DNA from: Bacteroidales bacterium UBA4243
GTDB lineage: Bacteria > Bacteroidota > Bacteroidia > Bacteroidales > F082
Direction: 5' to 3'
NCBI GenBank assembly: GCA_002396205.1
Contig: DGXB01000094.1
Coordinates: forward strand, 1 to 58,990
Length of the DNA: 58,990 bases
The notes below the pieces were generated by a model. That model was not told the DNA's origin and searched no databases. It saw only the letters and a program-made list of their open reading frames with translations. Both the position numbers and the translations under genes were made by a program. Positions 32,275 to 40,055 of this stretch are shown here, one piece after another. Within the stretch, counting starts at the first letter, position 1. The number at the start of each line of letters is the position of its first letter.

Positions 32275-33293
32275 TTTCCCGTTATCGTTTCTCCCAAAGG
32301 ATTCATTTCGTGTTTGTTATAGTTCTCTTGCGCTTTTTCCTTGCTCGCATTAGCATAGCAATACTCGCACAAATGCGGGCAAGTGTTGTACTCGCCGATG
32401 TCCTTGCTCACGATGCAGCCGCAAAACTGCCGTTGGCCTTTGTCGCGGTTGTCGCGATGCTTGATGATGGTCGGTTTGGGATTGAAGAGGTCGCCTTCGG
32501 TAATCTCTACACCAAGGAAGTCCATCAAAGCCTCGTCGTGATGGGCGAAGCGAATCATCAGGTCGTCGTCCACGCATTTGTTGTGCTGGATGCCATACCG
32601 ATCGATGTCAATCTTCTCGCCACAGGTGGCCAACTGATAGTGCCATTTTTGGTTGAGTTCCGAAAGCCTTTGGGCAAATTCCTCCATCTGGGCTGCCGTC
32701 CATTCCGCATAGTTCACATGGCTTTTCTCAAGGTTGGCTTTCACCTTTTTATATAAGGCGATGTCGGCATAGCTGAAAACAAGTTTTTCCGTGTAGCCTG
32801 ACAGTTGGTCACCAATGTTTTCAACCTTTTGCAGCAAATCGTCCAAACTTATCCTATCCATCAAGATGAGTGGATCGAAACGCCAAATCACACGGCCTTG
32901 GCCCAATTGGTCCACTAACCTTTTGAAGGTGTCAATCCTCTCCTCCAGCGGCGGAACACCTTTCTCCAAGCCTTCTTTTTCGTAATCGTTCAGCGTGTAT
33001 TGGATGTAGCAGCCGATGTTTCTTTCCTTCAGTTCGTCCAAATGCCCAAGTAACGGTTTTGGATTCTTTGACCAAAACACGATGAAGCGGCATTTTTCGT
33101 ATGAAACGAAACTCTTCACGCCATTGAAGGGATTGGTCCAAGCGGAATAGCCCACTTTCAGCCGATGGAAGAACCAGTCGGCATAGAAAGCGGGGATGTC
33201 CGTGCTTCGACTCGCGGAGATGATGACTGGGGCTTGAGCCTCAGCCATCATGCCGTTATCGCGCTGTATTTGTTTTCTTTGCCATTGTGCCAT
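32271..33293 (-). CDS. DUF1848 family protein
   Basis: A 340-residue protein. The start region IISASRSTDIPAFYADWF (about 24-41) and VIWRFDPLILMDRIS (about 134-148) are typical of DUF1848. Near the C-terminus the cysteines CGCIVSKDIGEYNTCPHLCE with YCYAN form the family's characteristic cysteine cluster, likely an iron-sulfur or metal site. Some members are considered radical-SAM-related; the activity is unknown. It is followed without gap by an AlbA_2 remnant, and a second copy of its last 115 bases lies 722 bases downstream. Confidence 0.85.
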   Translation of the reverse strand: MAQWQRKQIQRDNGMMAEAQAPVIISASRSTDIPAFYADWFFHRLKVGYSAWTNPFNGVKSFVSYEKCRFIVFWSKNPKPLLGHLDELKERNIGCYIQYTLNDYEKEGLEKGVPPLEERIDTFKRLVDQLGQGRVIWRFDPLILMDRISLDDLLQKVENIGDQLSGYTEKLVFSYADIALYKKVKANLEKSHVNYAEWTAAQMEEFAQRLSELNQKWHYQLATCGEKIDIDRYGIQHNKCVDDDLMIRFAHHDEALMDFLGVEITEGDLFNPKPTIIKHRDNRDKGQRQFCGCIVSKDIGEYNTCPHLCEYCYANASKEKAQENYNKHEMNPLGETITGK

Positions 33294-33436
33294 CGGTCAC
33301 CTCTGTAGTTTTTTCGCTGCAAATTTATGCAAAATTACCATGTTTTCATAGCAGTTTTGCTTTTTTGCAAGGTTGCAGTTCCTGTTTCAACTAAACATAC
33401 CTAAACTTTTTAGTTCATTATTTGCCAAACTTATTC

Positions 33437-33444
33437 TATCTTTG
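33437..33444 (+). promoter_or_regulatory. Promoter -7 box of rpe
   Basis: TATCTTTG, 21 bases before the rpe start. Confidence 0.65.
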
Positions 33445-33465
33445 CAATCACAAAACACGAACTTT

Positions 33466-34116
33466 ATGCAACGATTAATAGCCCCTTCCCTACTCTCCGC
33501 CGACTTCCTGCATCTGGAAGCTGACATTGATATGGTCAACCAAAGCGAGGCCGACTGGTTCCATTGCGACGTGATGGACGGCCGCTTTGTGCCTAATATC
33601 TCTTTTGGAATCCCTGTCATTCAGGCCATTAAGAAGAAAGCACAAAAGCCCTTGGACGTCCACCTGATGATTGTGGAACCCGAGAAATACTTCGAGGCCT
33701 TCGCCAAGGCAGGCGCCGACATCATCACCTTCCACTTCGAGGCTTGTACCCATATCCATCGCGCCGTGCAGCAAATCAAGGCCCTCGGACTGAAGGCGGG
33801 CGTGGTGCTCAACCCACATACGCCTGTCAGCGTGCTTGAGGACATCCTCGGCGACTTGGACGTGGTGCTCCTCATGTCGGTCAACCCGGGCTTTGGCGGA
33901 CAACAATTCATCGAGCGCACATACGAAAAGATAAAGAAACTGCGTTTAATGATCGAAGAACAAAAAGCCACGGCCCTCATCGAAGTGGACGGCGGCGTCA
34001 ACACGAAGAACGCCAAAGCGTTGTTTGAGGCGGGTGCCAACGTGCTCGTCGCAGGCAATGCGGTGTTCAAGTCGGAGAATCCTTTAGAGACAATAAAACT
34101 GATTAAAAATAGTTAA
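33466..34116 (+). CDS. rpe: Ribulose-phosphate 3-epimerase
   Basis: A 216-residue TIM-barrel enzyme interconverting ribulose 5-phosphate and xylulose 5-phosphate in the pentose phosphate pathway. Signature segments are APSLLSADFLHL near the start, DVMDGRFVPNISFG (about 34-47), VHLMIVEP, VLLMSVNPGFGGQ (about 138-150) and EVDGGVN (about 170-176), with catalytic Asp residues in the two D-containing motifs. The start is set at MQRLIAPS, where a TAnnTTTG promoter lies 21 bases upstream; the longer frame includes promoter sequence. Confidence 0.95.
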   Translation: MQRLIAPSLLSADFLHLEADIDMVNQSEADWFHCDVMDGRFVPNISFGIPVIQAIKKKAQKPLDVHLMIVEPEKYFEAFAKAGADIITFHFEACTHIHRAVQQIKALGLKAGVVLNPHTPVSVLEDILGDLDVVLLMSVNPGFGGQQFIERTYEKIKKLRLMIEEQKATALIEVDGGVNTKNAKALFEAGANVLVAGNAVFKSENPLETIKLIKNS

Positions 34117-34159
34117 TTCACAAAACATACAAAACAATGCAAAACTTAAGAAAAGCGTG

Positions 34160-34212
34160 GGCGGCTACACAACCGTGTCGCCGCCAGGAAGCAGCCGGTT
34201 GGCGTGCTTCCT
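34160..34212. repeat. Two adjacent hairpins between rpe and pepD
   Basis: Hairpin 1 at 34160-34185 (GGCGGC-T-ACAC with GTGT-C-GCCGCC, loop AACC) is followed at once by hairpin 2 at 34186-34212 (AGGAAGCA with TGCTTCCT, inner GCC/GGC). No T-run follows, so this is not an ordinary terminator. It resembles an intergenic repeat or a structured leader of pepD. Confidence 0.6.
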
Positions 34213-34289
34213 ACAATTGAAAAAGGTTTTGAAGGTTTTGTGACAAAAAGAAAAACAATCAAACATTTCAACAATAAACACTTAAACAA

Positions 34290-35801
34290 ATGAACAACGA
34301 AATTCTAAAACTCAAGCCGGCAGGCGTTTGGAAGGAATTCCAAGGCATCCTCGGAGTGCCGCGCCCGTCGAAGAAAGAGGAAAAAATGGTGGCCTACCTC
34401 GAACAATGGGCCAAAGACCACAAAATCAGCTACATCAAGGAAGAGTGCGGCAACATCATCATGAGTGTGCCGGCCACCAAGGGCATGGAAGATCGTCAGA
34501 CGGTCATTCTGCAAGCCCACATGGACATGGTGTGCGAGAAAAACAGCGACAAGGTACACGACTTTGAGAACGACCCCATCGAGGCCGTCATCAAGGGTGA
34601 GTGGCTCCATGCCAACGGCACCACCCTCGGTACCGACGATGGCATCGGCGTGGCTGCGGCCTTGGCCGTCATCGCCGACCCGACCGTGGAACACGGCCCG
34701 CTTGAGTGCATCTTCACCGTCGACGAAGAGACCGGCCTGACGGGAGCCATGAAGCTCGACCCGAAGGACTTCACAGGTCGCATCCTGCTCAACCTCGACA
34801 GCGAGGACGAAGGCGAGATCTTCATCGGCTGCGCCGGCGGCATGGACACGATTATCAAGGTGTGGTACGAACTGGAGCCTGCTCCGGAAGAGAACACCGC
34901 CTACCGCATCACCGTCAGCGGCCTGAAAGGTGGCCACAGCGGCGACGACATCAACAAGAACTTGGCCAACGCCAACAAGTTGCTGACCCGCATCCTGTGG
35001 CAAGCCACCACTTGGTTCGACATCGCCCTCTACGACTTCCAAGGCGGCAACCTGCGCAACGCCATCGCACGCGAAGCCACGGCTGTGGTCTACGTCCCCA
35101 ACGAGAGCGTCGGCGACTTCCTCCACTATGTCAAGGACATGGAAAAGCACTTCAAGCAAGAATACCAAGTGACCGAACCTACACTGAAAGTGACGGCTGA
35201 AGTGGCTGAAATCCAGCCCGATGTGGTCATCGACGAGATGTCGCAATACAACCTGCTGAACGGCCTCTATGCCTGCCCTCACGGCGTAATCGCTATGTCG
35301 CAGACCATCCCGAACTTCGTGGAGACCTCGACCAACCTTGCCTCGTGCAAGAAAAAGGAAGGCTATTTCTTCATCCAGACCTCGCAGCGTAGTTCGATTG
35401 AGTCGTCGAAGCAAGACATCGCCAACATGGTGGAAGCCGTGTGGAGCCTTGCCGATGCCGACGTGGAGCACACCGACGGCTATCCGGGCTGGACACCCAA
35501 CCCCGACAGCGTCATTTGCGACATCGCCGTGAAGTGCTACAAGGAACGCTTCAAGAAAGACCCGAAAGTACGTGCAATCCACGCTGGACTAGAGTGCGGC
35601 CTCATCGGCGACAAGATCGCTGGCATGGACATGATCAGCTTCGGCCCCACCCTGCGCGGCGTGCACTCGCCCGACGAGCGTTGCGAGATTGCGACCGTGC
35701 AGATGTTCTGGGACTTCATGTGCGACATCCTGAAGAATATCCCGAAGGCTGAAGCACCCAAGGCGAAGAAAGCTCCTGCCAAGAAAGCTGCTAAGAAATA
35801 A
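34290..35801 (+). CDS. pepD: Aminoacyl-histidine dipeptidase (peptidase M20C)
   Basis: A 503-residue cytosolic Xaa-His dipeptidase (carnosinase-like). Metal ligands of the M20 family are seen in QAHMDMVCEK (about 71-80), GTTLGTDDGIGVAAALA (about 108-124) with D115, and FTVDEETGLTGA (about 143-154), with later LNLDSEDEGE. The length fits the family, except for a C-terminal tail (KAEAPKAKKAPAKKAAKK) rich in lysine and alanine, which is not needed for catalysis and looks like a histone-type tail. The gene stands alone, with a two-hairpin element upstream and a bidirectional terminator downstream. Confidence 0.93.
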   Translation: MNNEILKLKPAGVWKEFQGILGVPRPSKKEEKMVAYLEQWAKDHKISYIKEECGNIIMSVPATKGMEDRQTVILQAHMDMVCEKNSDKVHDFENDPIEAVIKGEWLHANGTTLGTDDGIGVAAALAVIADPTVEHGPLECIFTVDEETGLTGAMKLDPKDFTGRILLNLDSEDEGEIFIGCAGGMDTIIKVWYELEPAPEENTAYRITVSGLKGGHSGDDINKNLANANKLLTRILWQATTWFDIALYDFQGGNLRNAIAREATAVVYVPNESVGDFLHYVKDMEKHFKQEYQVTEPTLKVTAEVAEIQPDVVIDEMSQYNLLNGLYACPHGVIAMSQTIPNFVETSTNLASCKKKEGYFFIQTSQRSSIESSKQDIANMVEAVWSLADADVEHTDGYPGWTPNPDSVICDIAVKCYKERFKKDPKVRAIHAGLECGLIGDKIAGMDMISFGPTLRGVHSPDERCEIATVQMFWDFMCDILKNIPKAEAPKAKKAPAKKAAKK

Positions 35802-35854
35802 CGGCTAATTGTCCGTTTTTTAGAACGGCGAATTAAACGAATTAAACGAATTTG

Positions 35855-35887
35855 AAAAGCCCGTCAGTTGAAGTTTGGCGGGCTTTT
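35855..35887. terminator. Bidirectional terminator between pepD and the repeat protein gene
   Basis: AAAAGCCCG pairs with CGGGCTTTT across a 15-base loop, giving U-runs on both strands for the two converging genes. Confidence 0.88.
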
Positions 35888-35895
35888 CCGTTATG

Positions 35896-38800
35896 TTATC
35901 GCTCCACGACCAAGCGTCGGGTTGTCCGCCCCTGCTTCGTCGTGATTTCCACCATATAGACACCGGCTGGTAAATGACCGATGGCCAGGATGGCTTCATC
36001 GGTCGAGCCGTAGTCCTTATCCATGACTGCCTGACCCAACACGTCAACCAAACGAATCCGAAGCATCTCTTTGCATTGCACCGTGACTTTGGTTTGTGCC
36101 GGATTGGGGAACAAGGTCACCAGCGGCCCCCCATTTTCCTCGATGTCGTAGAAGCTCGCATGGATGTTGATGCCAGCCGCCGCATCGCAGCCCGTGCTCT
36201 GATGGCTGATGGCCTTCAAGGCACCCTCGCCCGTGGTCATCACAGTTAGTCTGCATCGGTAGCCGTTACCTATCGGTTCCGCACGCCAATAAGGAGTGGA
36301 ACAAACCCACTCAATCGAGTTGGGCTCGATGGATAAGGAATCGGCAAGCCAATAATAATAGACACCTGAATTGAGGTTGGTGGCCGCAATCACTTGCGTC
36401 GGCCCCGACAGGTCAAGATTGGGCGTATGGTAGATGGTCAAGTTGAGTTTGACGATGCTATCGCAGCCTTCCTCGGTCTGCAAGATGTGGCTATAGACAC
36501 CACTTTCAGTAAACGCTCCGCCCGGCGCCCATGAACAAGGATAGACGTCGCAGGCCTTGTCCTCCGTTTCCATCTCCACAGCCTCGCCGATAGTCAGTTG
36601 CAGCATATAAATGTCGTCGCAGCCAGCAATGCCAGCCACAGTGTCGTAATAGATTCCGCTCTCGGTATAGGCATGTCCATGCCAAGTGAAGTTGGGCTCG
36701 CAGGTCTCCACCACATCGGTGGGATGCAGCACGGCTTCACCGAGGGTGAAGTGCATTGTCACGATGCTGTCGCAGCCCGCAGGCCCTTCGAAGGTGTGTA
36801 CATAGTCGCCATCGTGGTCGCACCAATGCTCATACCATTGCATCGGCTCGCACACCTGTTTCTCGAACCCGTGCTCCACCGTGTGGCCCAAGGTCAGGTG
36901 CAACTTGAATATGCTGTCGCAGCCGTCGGGATTATCCACCTCGATGTCGAAGTCACCGCTCATCGTGTAGGTCTGCCCGTGCCATGTGTAGCTGTCGCAA
37001 GCCGTCACCGTCTCGTCCATGACATAGTCGTCACCCAATTCGAGGTGCAACACCATCAGGTTGTCGCAGCCCGCCGTGTTGGGAATGTGATGCTCATAGT
37101 CGCCAGGCTGCGTGTAAATCGTCCCGAACCATGGGTATGGCTCGCAGCTCGTCACCCAAAACTCGGATTCACTGTCATGGTTGATGGTCACCTGTAGCCG
37201 TTCCAATCGGTCGCAGCCGTATTCGTTGGTCGTCGGGTGGCTGTAGATGCCGCTTTCGCTGTAGGTCGTGCCGTACCATTGGTACTCCTCGCAGGCCGTC
37301 ACGGGCTCCAAGTCTATCGTGTCGGAATAGTGCAGTGTCAGGTCGAGCACGAAGGTGCTGTCGCATTGACCGTGCTCGCCTTCGATGACGATGGAGTCCA
37401 TCGCTGTGGCATAGTACCACTGCTGGGTCATGGGCCAGAAGTAGCTGTCGCACTCCGTCACCGGCTCCACCTCGCGATAGCTGTCGCTGATGGTCAGGAA
37501 CAAGCGTTCGAGGCGGTTGCAGCCGTATTGGTTCGTCGTGTTGAAGTTGTGCGTGCCCGACTCGGTGTAGGTCTGCCCGTGCCACGTGTATTCCTCGCAG
37601 GCGGTCACATTGAAGTCGACCGTGTCGCTGTAGTGGATGGTCAGTGGCAGGTACTCCACCCGTTGGCAGCCGTATTGCGTCGTCGTCTCATAGCTGTAGA
37701 ATCCGCTCTGATGGTAAGTCGTTCCATGCCAAGGGTAGCTGTCGCACGCTTCAACGGCGGGCAAGGTGACCTCTTCGCTCTCATGGATAGTAAGATTGAG
37801 GATATAAGTGCTGTCGCAGCCATTTGGATTTGGTACCGTATGGGGATACGATCCAGTCTGTGTGTATGTTTGACCATACCAAGTATAGGAATCGCAGGCC
37901 TCCTCATAGATATTGGTCGGCTCAATCACCATGCTGAAAGGCACTTCGGTCGTATTGTTCGCGATGTCGCATTCGGCTTGCAGCCCACCATTTTGGCCGA
38001 TGCCTCCACCTTCGCAATTGACAGCCACAACGATGATAGCGAGATTATCAATTTGGCACAAGGTAGAGAGTGGCACCTGGATAGTCTGTGTGGTGGTTTG
38101 CCCCTGTCGCAACGACTCGTTGACCACATGTGTAAGAATGACCTGCCCGCCCAAGGTATTGGCAAAGAGCGTAATGGCATACGGACGATTCAAGACAGCA
38201 TCTCCCTGGTTGGTGTAGGTCACGCTGAGCAGGGCATACGTGTCGGTTGTTTCGACGGTGGCCGACACATCAGCCGCGTCGGGCACGCCATAGAAAGGAC
38301 GCCCATATTGGTCGAGCGTGGTGGCTTGTTGCAAGAAGTTGTTGAAAGGCCTCCTGACGTGGCCTTGCGGGTCGGTGAATACCGTTGCGTTGTTGAAGAG
38401 GTAGGTCGGCACCGAAAGGTCTTGGTTGATGTTGGTCACGTTATACATATACTGGTTCCAAACCTTGCGCGCCGGCGCCCACGGAACGGTGGAAGAGGAA
38501 AACACCACCAAGTGGCCCGAATTGGTGTGGCCAGCCCCAAACTGACCGCAAATCGCAATCTCGGCGTTGCCGTCGGCATCCACGTCGGCAATGATGGGAT
38601 ACTGCATCACCGTGCACTCGCCAAACGACAACTGGGTAAGCAAAGCGCCCGTTGCACCGTTCAAGATCTTGATGCTCGACTGGTCGGTAAGCAGCACCTC
38701 CATGTCGCCGTCTTGGTTGAAGTCGAATGTGGTGGCAGCGTTGGAATAGGAGTCCTCGTCGACGGCAATGTCCCACATCATGGAGAAAGTACCCGTGTTA

Positions 38801-39858
38801 CGGTTAAACTTGTAGGCCTGCACCTTGTTGCCCGAAACACGGCTCTGGATTACGATTTCCATGTTGTCGTCGCCATCAATGTCGGCCACCAGCGGGATGC
38901 TTTTTCCAGTGCCGGTTTGGGAGACCGTCGTACTGCCCAAAATCGTGTTGTTATGCACGTCCCAAACATAAAGGCCCATCGTGCCTCCCGAAGTGGTTTT
39001 GTTGCTGATGAAGACATCCAAATAGCCGTCAAGATTGAAATCGGCCACTTGCGGATGCCCATCGACATCAATGCCCGAAGGGGGCGTGACGGAGGCCGAA
39101 AGCGTCATGCTGTTTCCAGCAGTGCCCGTCCGGTTGGTGATGGTGATTTGGTACACTTCGTTACCCAACACCAACTCCGGCTTGATGTCGCCCGTCAGGT
39201 TGGCCACACACGGCGAGGGGAGCTTATGGCTACCCGTGTGGGCATACGATCCGCCAAAGTTCGTGACCGAGGAGTTGGTAACCAACAAAGTACCCGTTTC
39301 GGCATCAAAAATCTTGTTGCCTACATAGATGTCGGGATAGCCATCGGCATTGAAATCGGCAAAACCTACGTTTGGGGCAGGGAAGCCAGTCGCCACCGTC
39401 CACAAAGGCGTAGTGCCATGGGCAGTCAGGTCGTAGCCATACATATTGTTGTTTTGGGCGCATACCGCAAACAACACATGGCCATTATGCAATTTCACAA
39501 TGCCATAGGGAGCGGCATCCACCGTCGACACATTGCCAGGAATCGTGAAAGTATGGATTACTTCGTGTGTCAACGAATTGAAAACCAATACGGTATTCAC
39601 ATTATAGAAATCGCTTCCCGAAGGCGCAAAGCAAACAATCTCAGGGATGCCGTTGCCGTCGATGTCGCCCACCATAGGAATCACCAAAGTGGAGACATCC
39701 GCCGTCGACGACCAATCCTCGACGATGCCCCATTGTGAGGCCTCGGGGAAAAACTCGCAATGAACCGTCTGGATGTTATCAGGGAGTTGGGGACTTTGGG
39801 CGAAAAGCGTCGTCATGCCCAAAAAAGCAAAAAACAGGAATGCAAAAGTCTTTTTCAT
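35896..39858 (-). CDS. Giant type IX secreted protein with FG-GAP and cysteine-pair repeats
   Basis: A 1320-residue protein with a signal peptide (about 1-20, ending LFAQ). Residues 40-470 have FG-GAP/VCBS-like repeats (DIDGNGIPEIV, DFNADGYPDIYVG, DFNLDGYLDVFIS, DIDGDDNMEIVI, DFNQDGDMEVLL, DVDADGNAEIAI), a beta-propeller with calcium-binding loops. About 480-640 is a CARDB-like region. Residues about 650-1150 contain ten repeats of 48-53 residues, each with a Cys near its start and one in a GCDS-type motif. The C-terminus (LFPNPAQTKVTVQ to RRLVVER) is a Por_Secre_tail sorting signal. The protein is secreted by type IX and probably anchored on the cell surface, perhaps for adhesion. Confidence 0.9.
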   Translation of the reverse strand: MKKTFAFLFFAFLGMTTLFAQSPQLPDNIQTVHCEFFPEASQWGIVEDWSSTADVSTLVIPMVGDIDGNGIPEIVCFAPSGSDFYNVNTVLVFNSLTHEVIHTFTIPGNVSTVDAAPYGIVKLHNGHVLFAVCAQNNNMYGYDLTAHGTTPLWTVATGFPAPNVGFADFNADGYPDIYVGNKIFDAETGTLLVTNSSVTNFGGSYAHTGSHKLPSPCVANLTGDIKPELVLGNEVYQITITNRTGTAGNSMTLSASVTPPSGIDVDGHPQVADFNLDGYLDVFISNKTTSGGTMGLYVWDVHNNTILGSTTVSQTGTGKSIPLVADIDGDDNMEIVIQSRVSGNKVQAYKFNRNTGTFSMMWDIAVDEDSYSNAATTFDFNQDGDMEVLLTDQSSIKILNGATGALLTQLSFGECTVMQYPIIADVDADGNAEIAICGQFGAGHTNSGHLVVFSSSTVPWAPARKVWNQYMYNVTNINQDLSVPTYLFNNATVFTDPQGHVRRPFNNFLQQATTLDQYGRPFYGVPDAADVSATVETTDTYALLSVTYTNQGDAVLNRPYAITLFANTLGGQVILTHVVNESLRQGQTTTQTIQVPLSTLCQIDNLAIIVVAVNCEGGGIGQNGGLQAECDIANNTTEVPFSMVIEPTNIYEEACDSYTWYGQTYTQTGSYPHTVPNPNGCDSTYILNLTIHESEEVTLPAVEACDSYPWHGTTYHQSGFYSYETTTQYGCQRVEYLPLTIHYSDTVDFNVTACEEYTWHGQTYTESGTHNFNTTNQYGCNRLERLFLTISDSYREVEPVTECDSYFWPMTQQWYYATAMDSIVIEGEHGQCDSTFVLDLTLHYSDTIDLEPVTACEEYQWYGTTYSESGIYSHPTTNEYGCDRLERLQVTINHDSESEFWVTSCEPYPWFGTIYTQPGDYEHHIPNTAGCDNLMVLHLELGDDYVMDETVTACDSYTWHGQTYTMSGDFDIEVDNPDGCDSIFKLHLTLGHTVEHGFEKQVCEPMQWYEHWCDHDGDYVHTFEGPAGCDSIVTMHFTLGEAVLHPTDVVETCEPNFTWHGHAYTESGIYYDTVAGIAGCDDIYMLQLTIGEAVEMETEDKACDVYPCSWAPGGAFTESGVYSHILQTEEGCDSIVKLNLTIYHTPNLDLSGPTQVIAATNLNSGVYYYWLADSLSIEPNSIEWVCSTPYWRAEPIGNGYRCRLTVMTTGEGALKAISHQSTGCDAAAGINIHASFYDIEENGGPLVTLFPNPAQTKVTVQCKEMLRIRLVDVLGQAVMDKDYGSTDEAILAIGHLPAGVYMVEITTKQGRTTRRLVVER
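36430..37905 (-). repeat. Ten cysteine-pair repeats in the secreted protein
   Basis: Each unit follows the pattern AC-[DE]-x-Y-x-W-x-G-x-x-Y-x-x-SG-x-Y ... N-x-x-GCD-x-x-x-x-L-x-L-T-I. The Cys of the first part and of the GCD motif probably pair. Unit four is longer, with an insert, and unit ten is the most divergent. Confidence 0.85.
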
Positions 39859-40007
39859 GGGTAAAGGGCGATTTGAAAAACTATTCCGTTAAAGTGTTGC
39901 AAATTAAGCGATATAATTCCAAAAAAACAACAAAAAGTTTTCTTTTTTTCCAAATCACGCTTTAAAACGGACTATTTCCCGACAAAAACACCTCTGATGA
40001 ACACAAA

Positions 40008-40036
40008 AAAATCCGCCCCTTGGCGAGGCGGATTTT
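40008..40036. terminator. Terminator after the tricorn protease gene
   Basis: AAAATCCGCC pairs perfectly with GGCGGATTTT over a 9-base loop. Confidence 0.9.
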
Positions 40037-40055
40037 GCTTCATTCAGTTTCTTTC

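Noticed and set aside
34305..35582. 425-codon open frame antisense to pepD
   Set aside because: It lies wholly opposite an unmistakable M20 dipeptidase; the frame stays open through codon bias and its product has no recognisable motif.
37237..39738. 833-codon open frame opposite the giant secreted protein
   Set aside because: Shadow of a real gene with signal peptide, repeats and sorting tail on the other strand; the product is low in sense and repetitive in mirror of the repeats.
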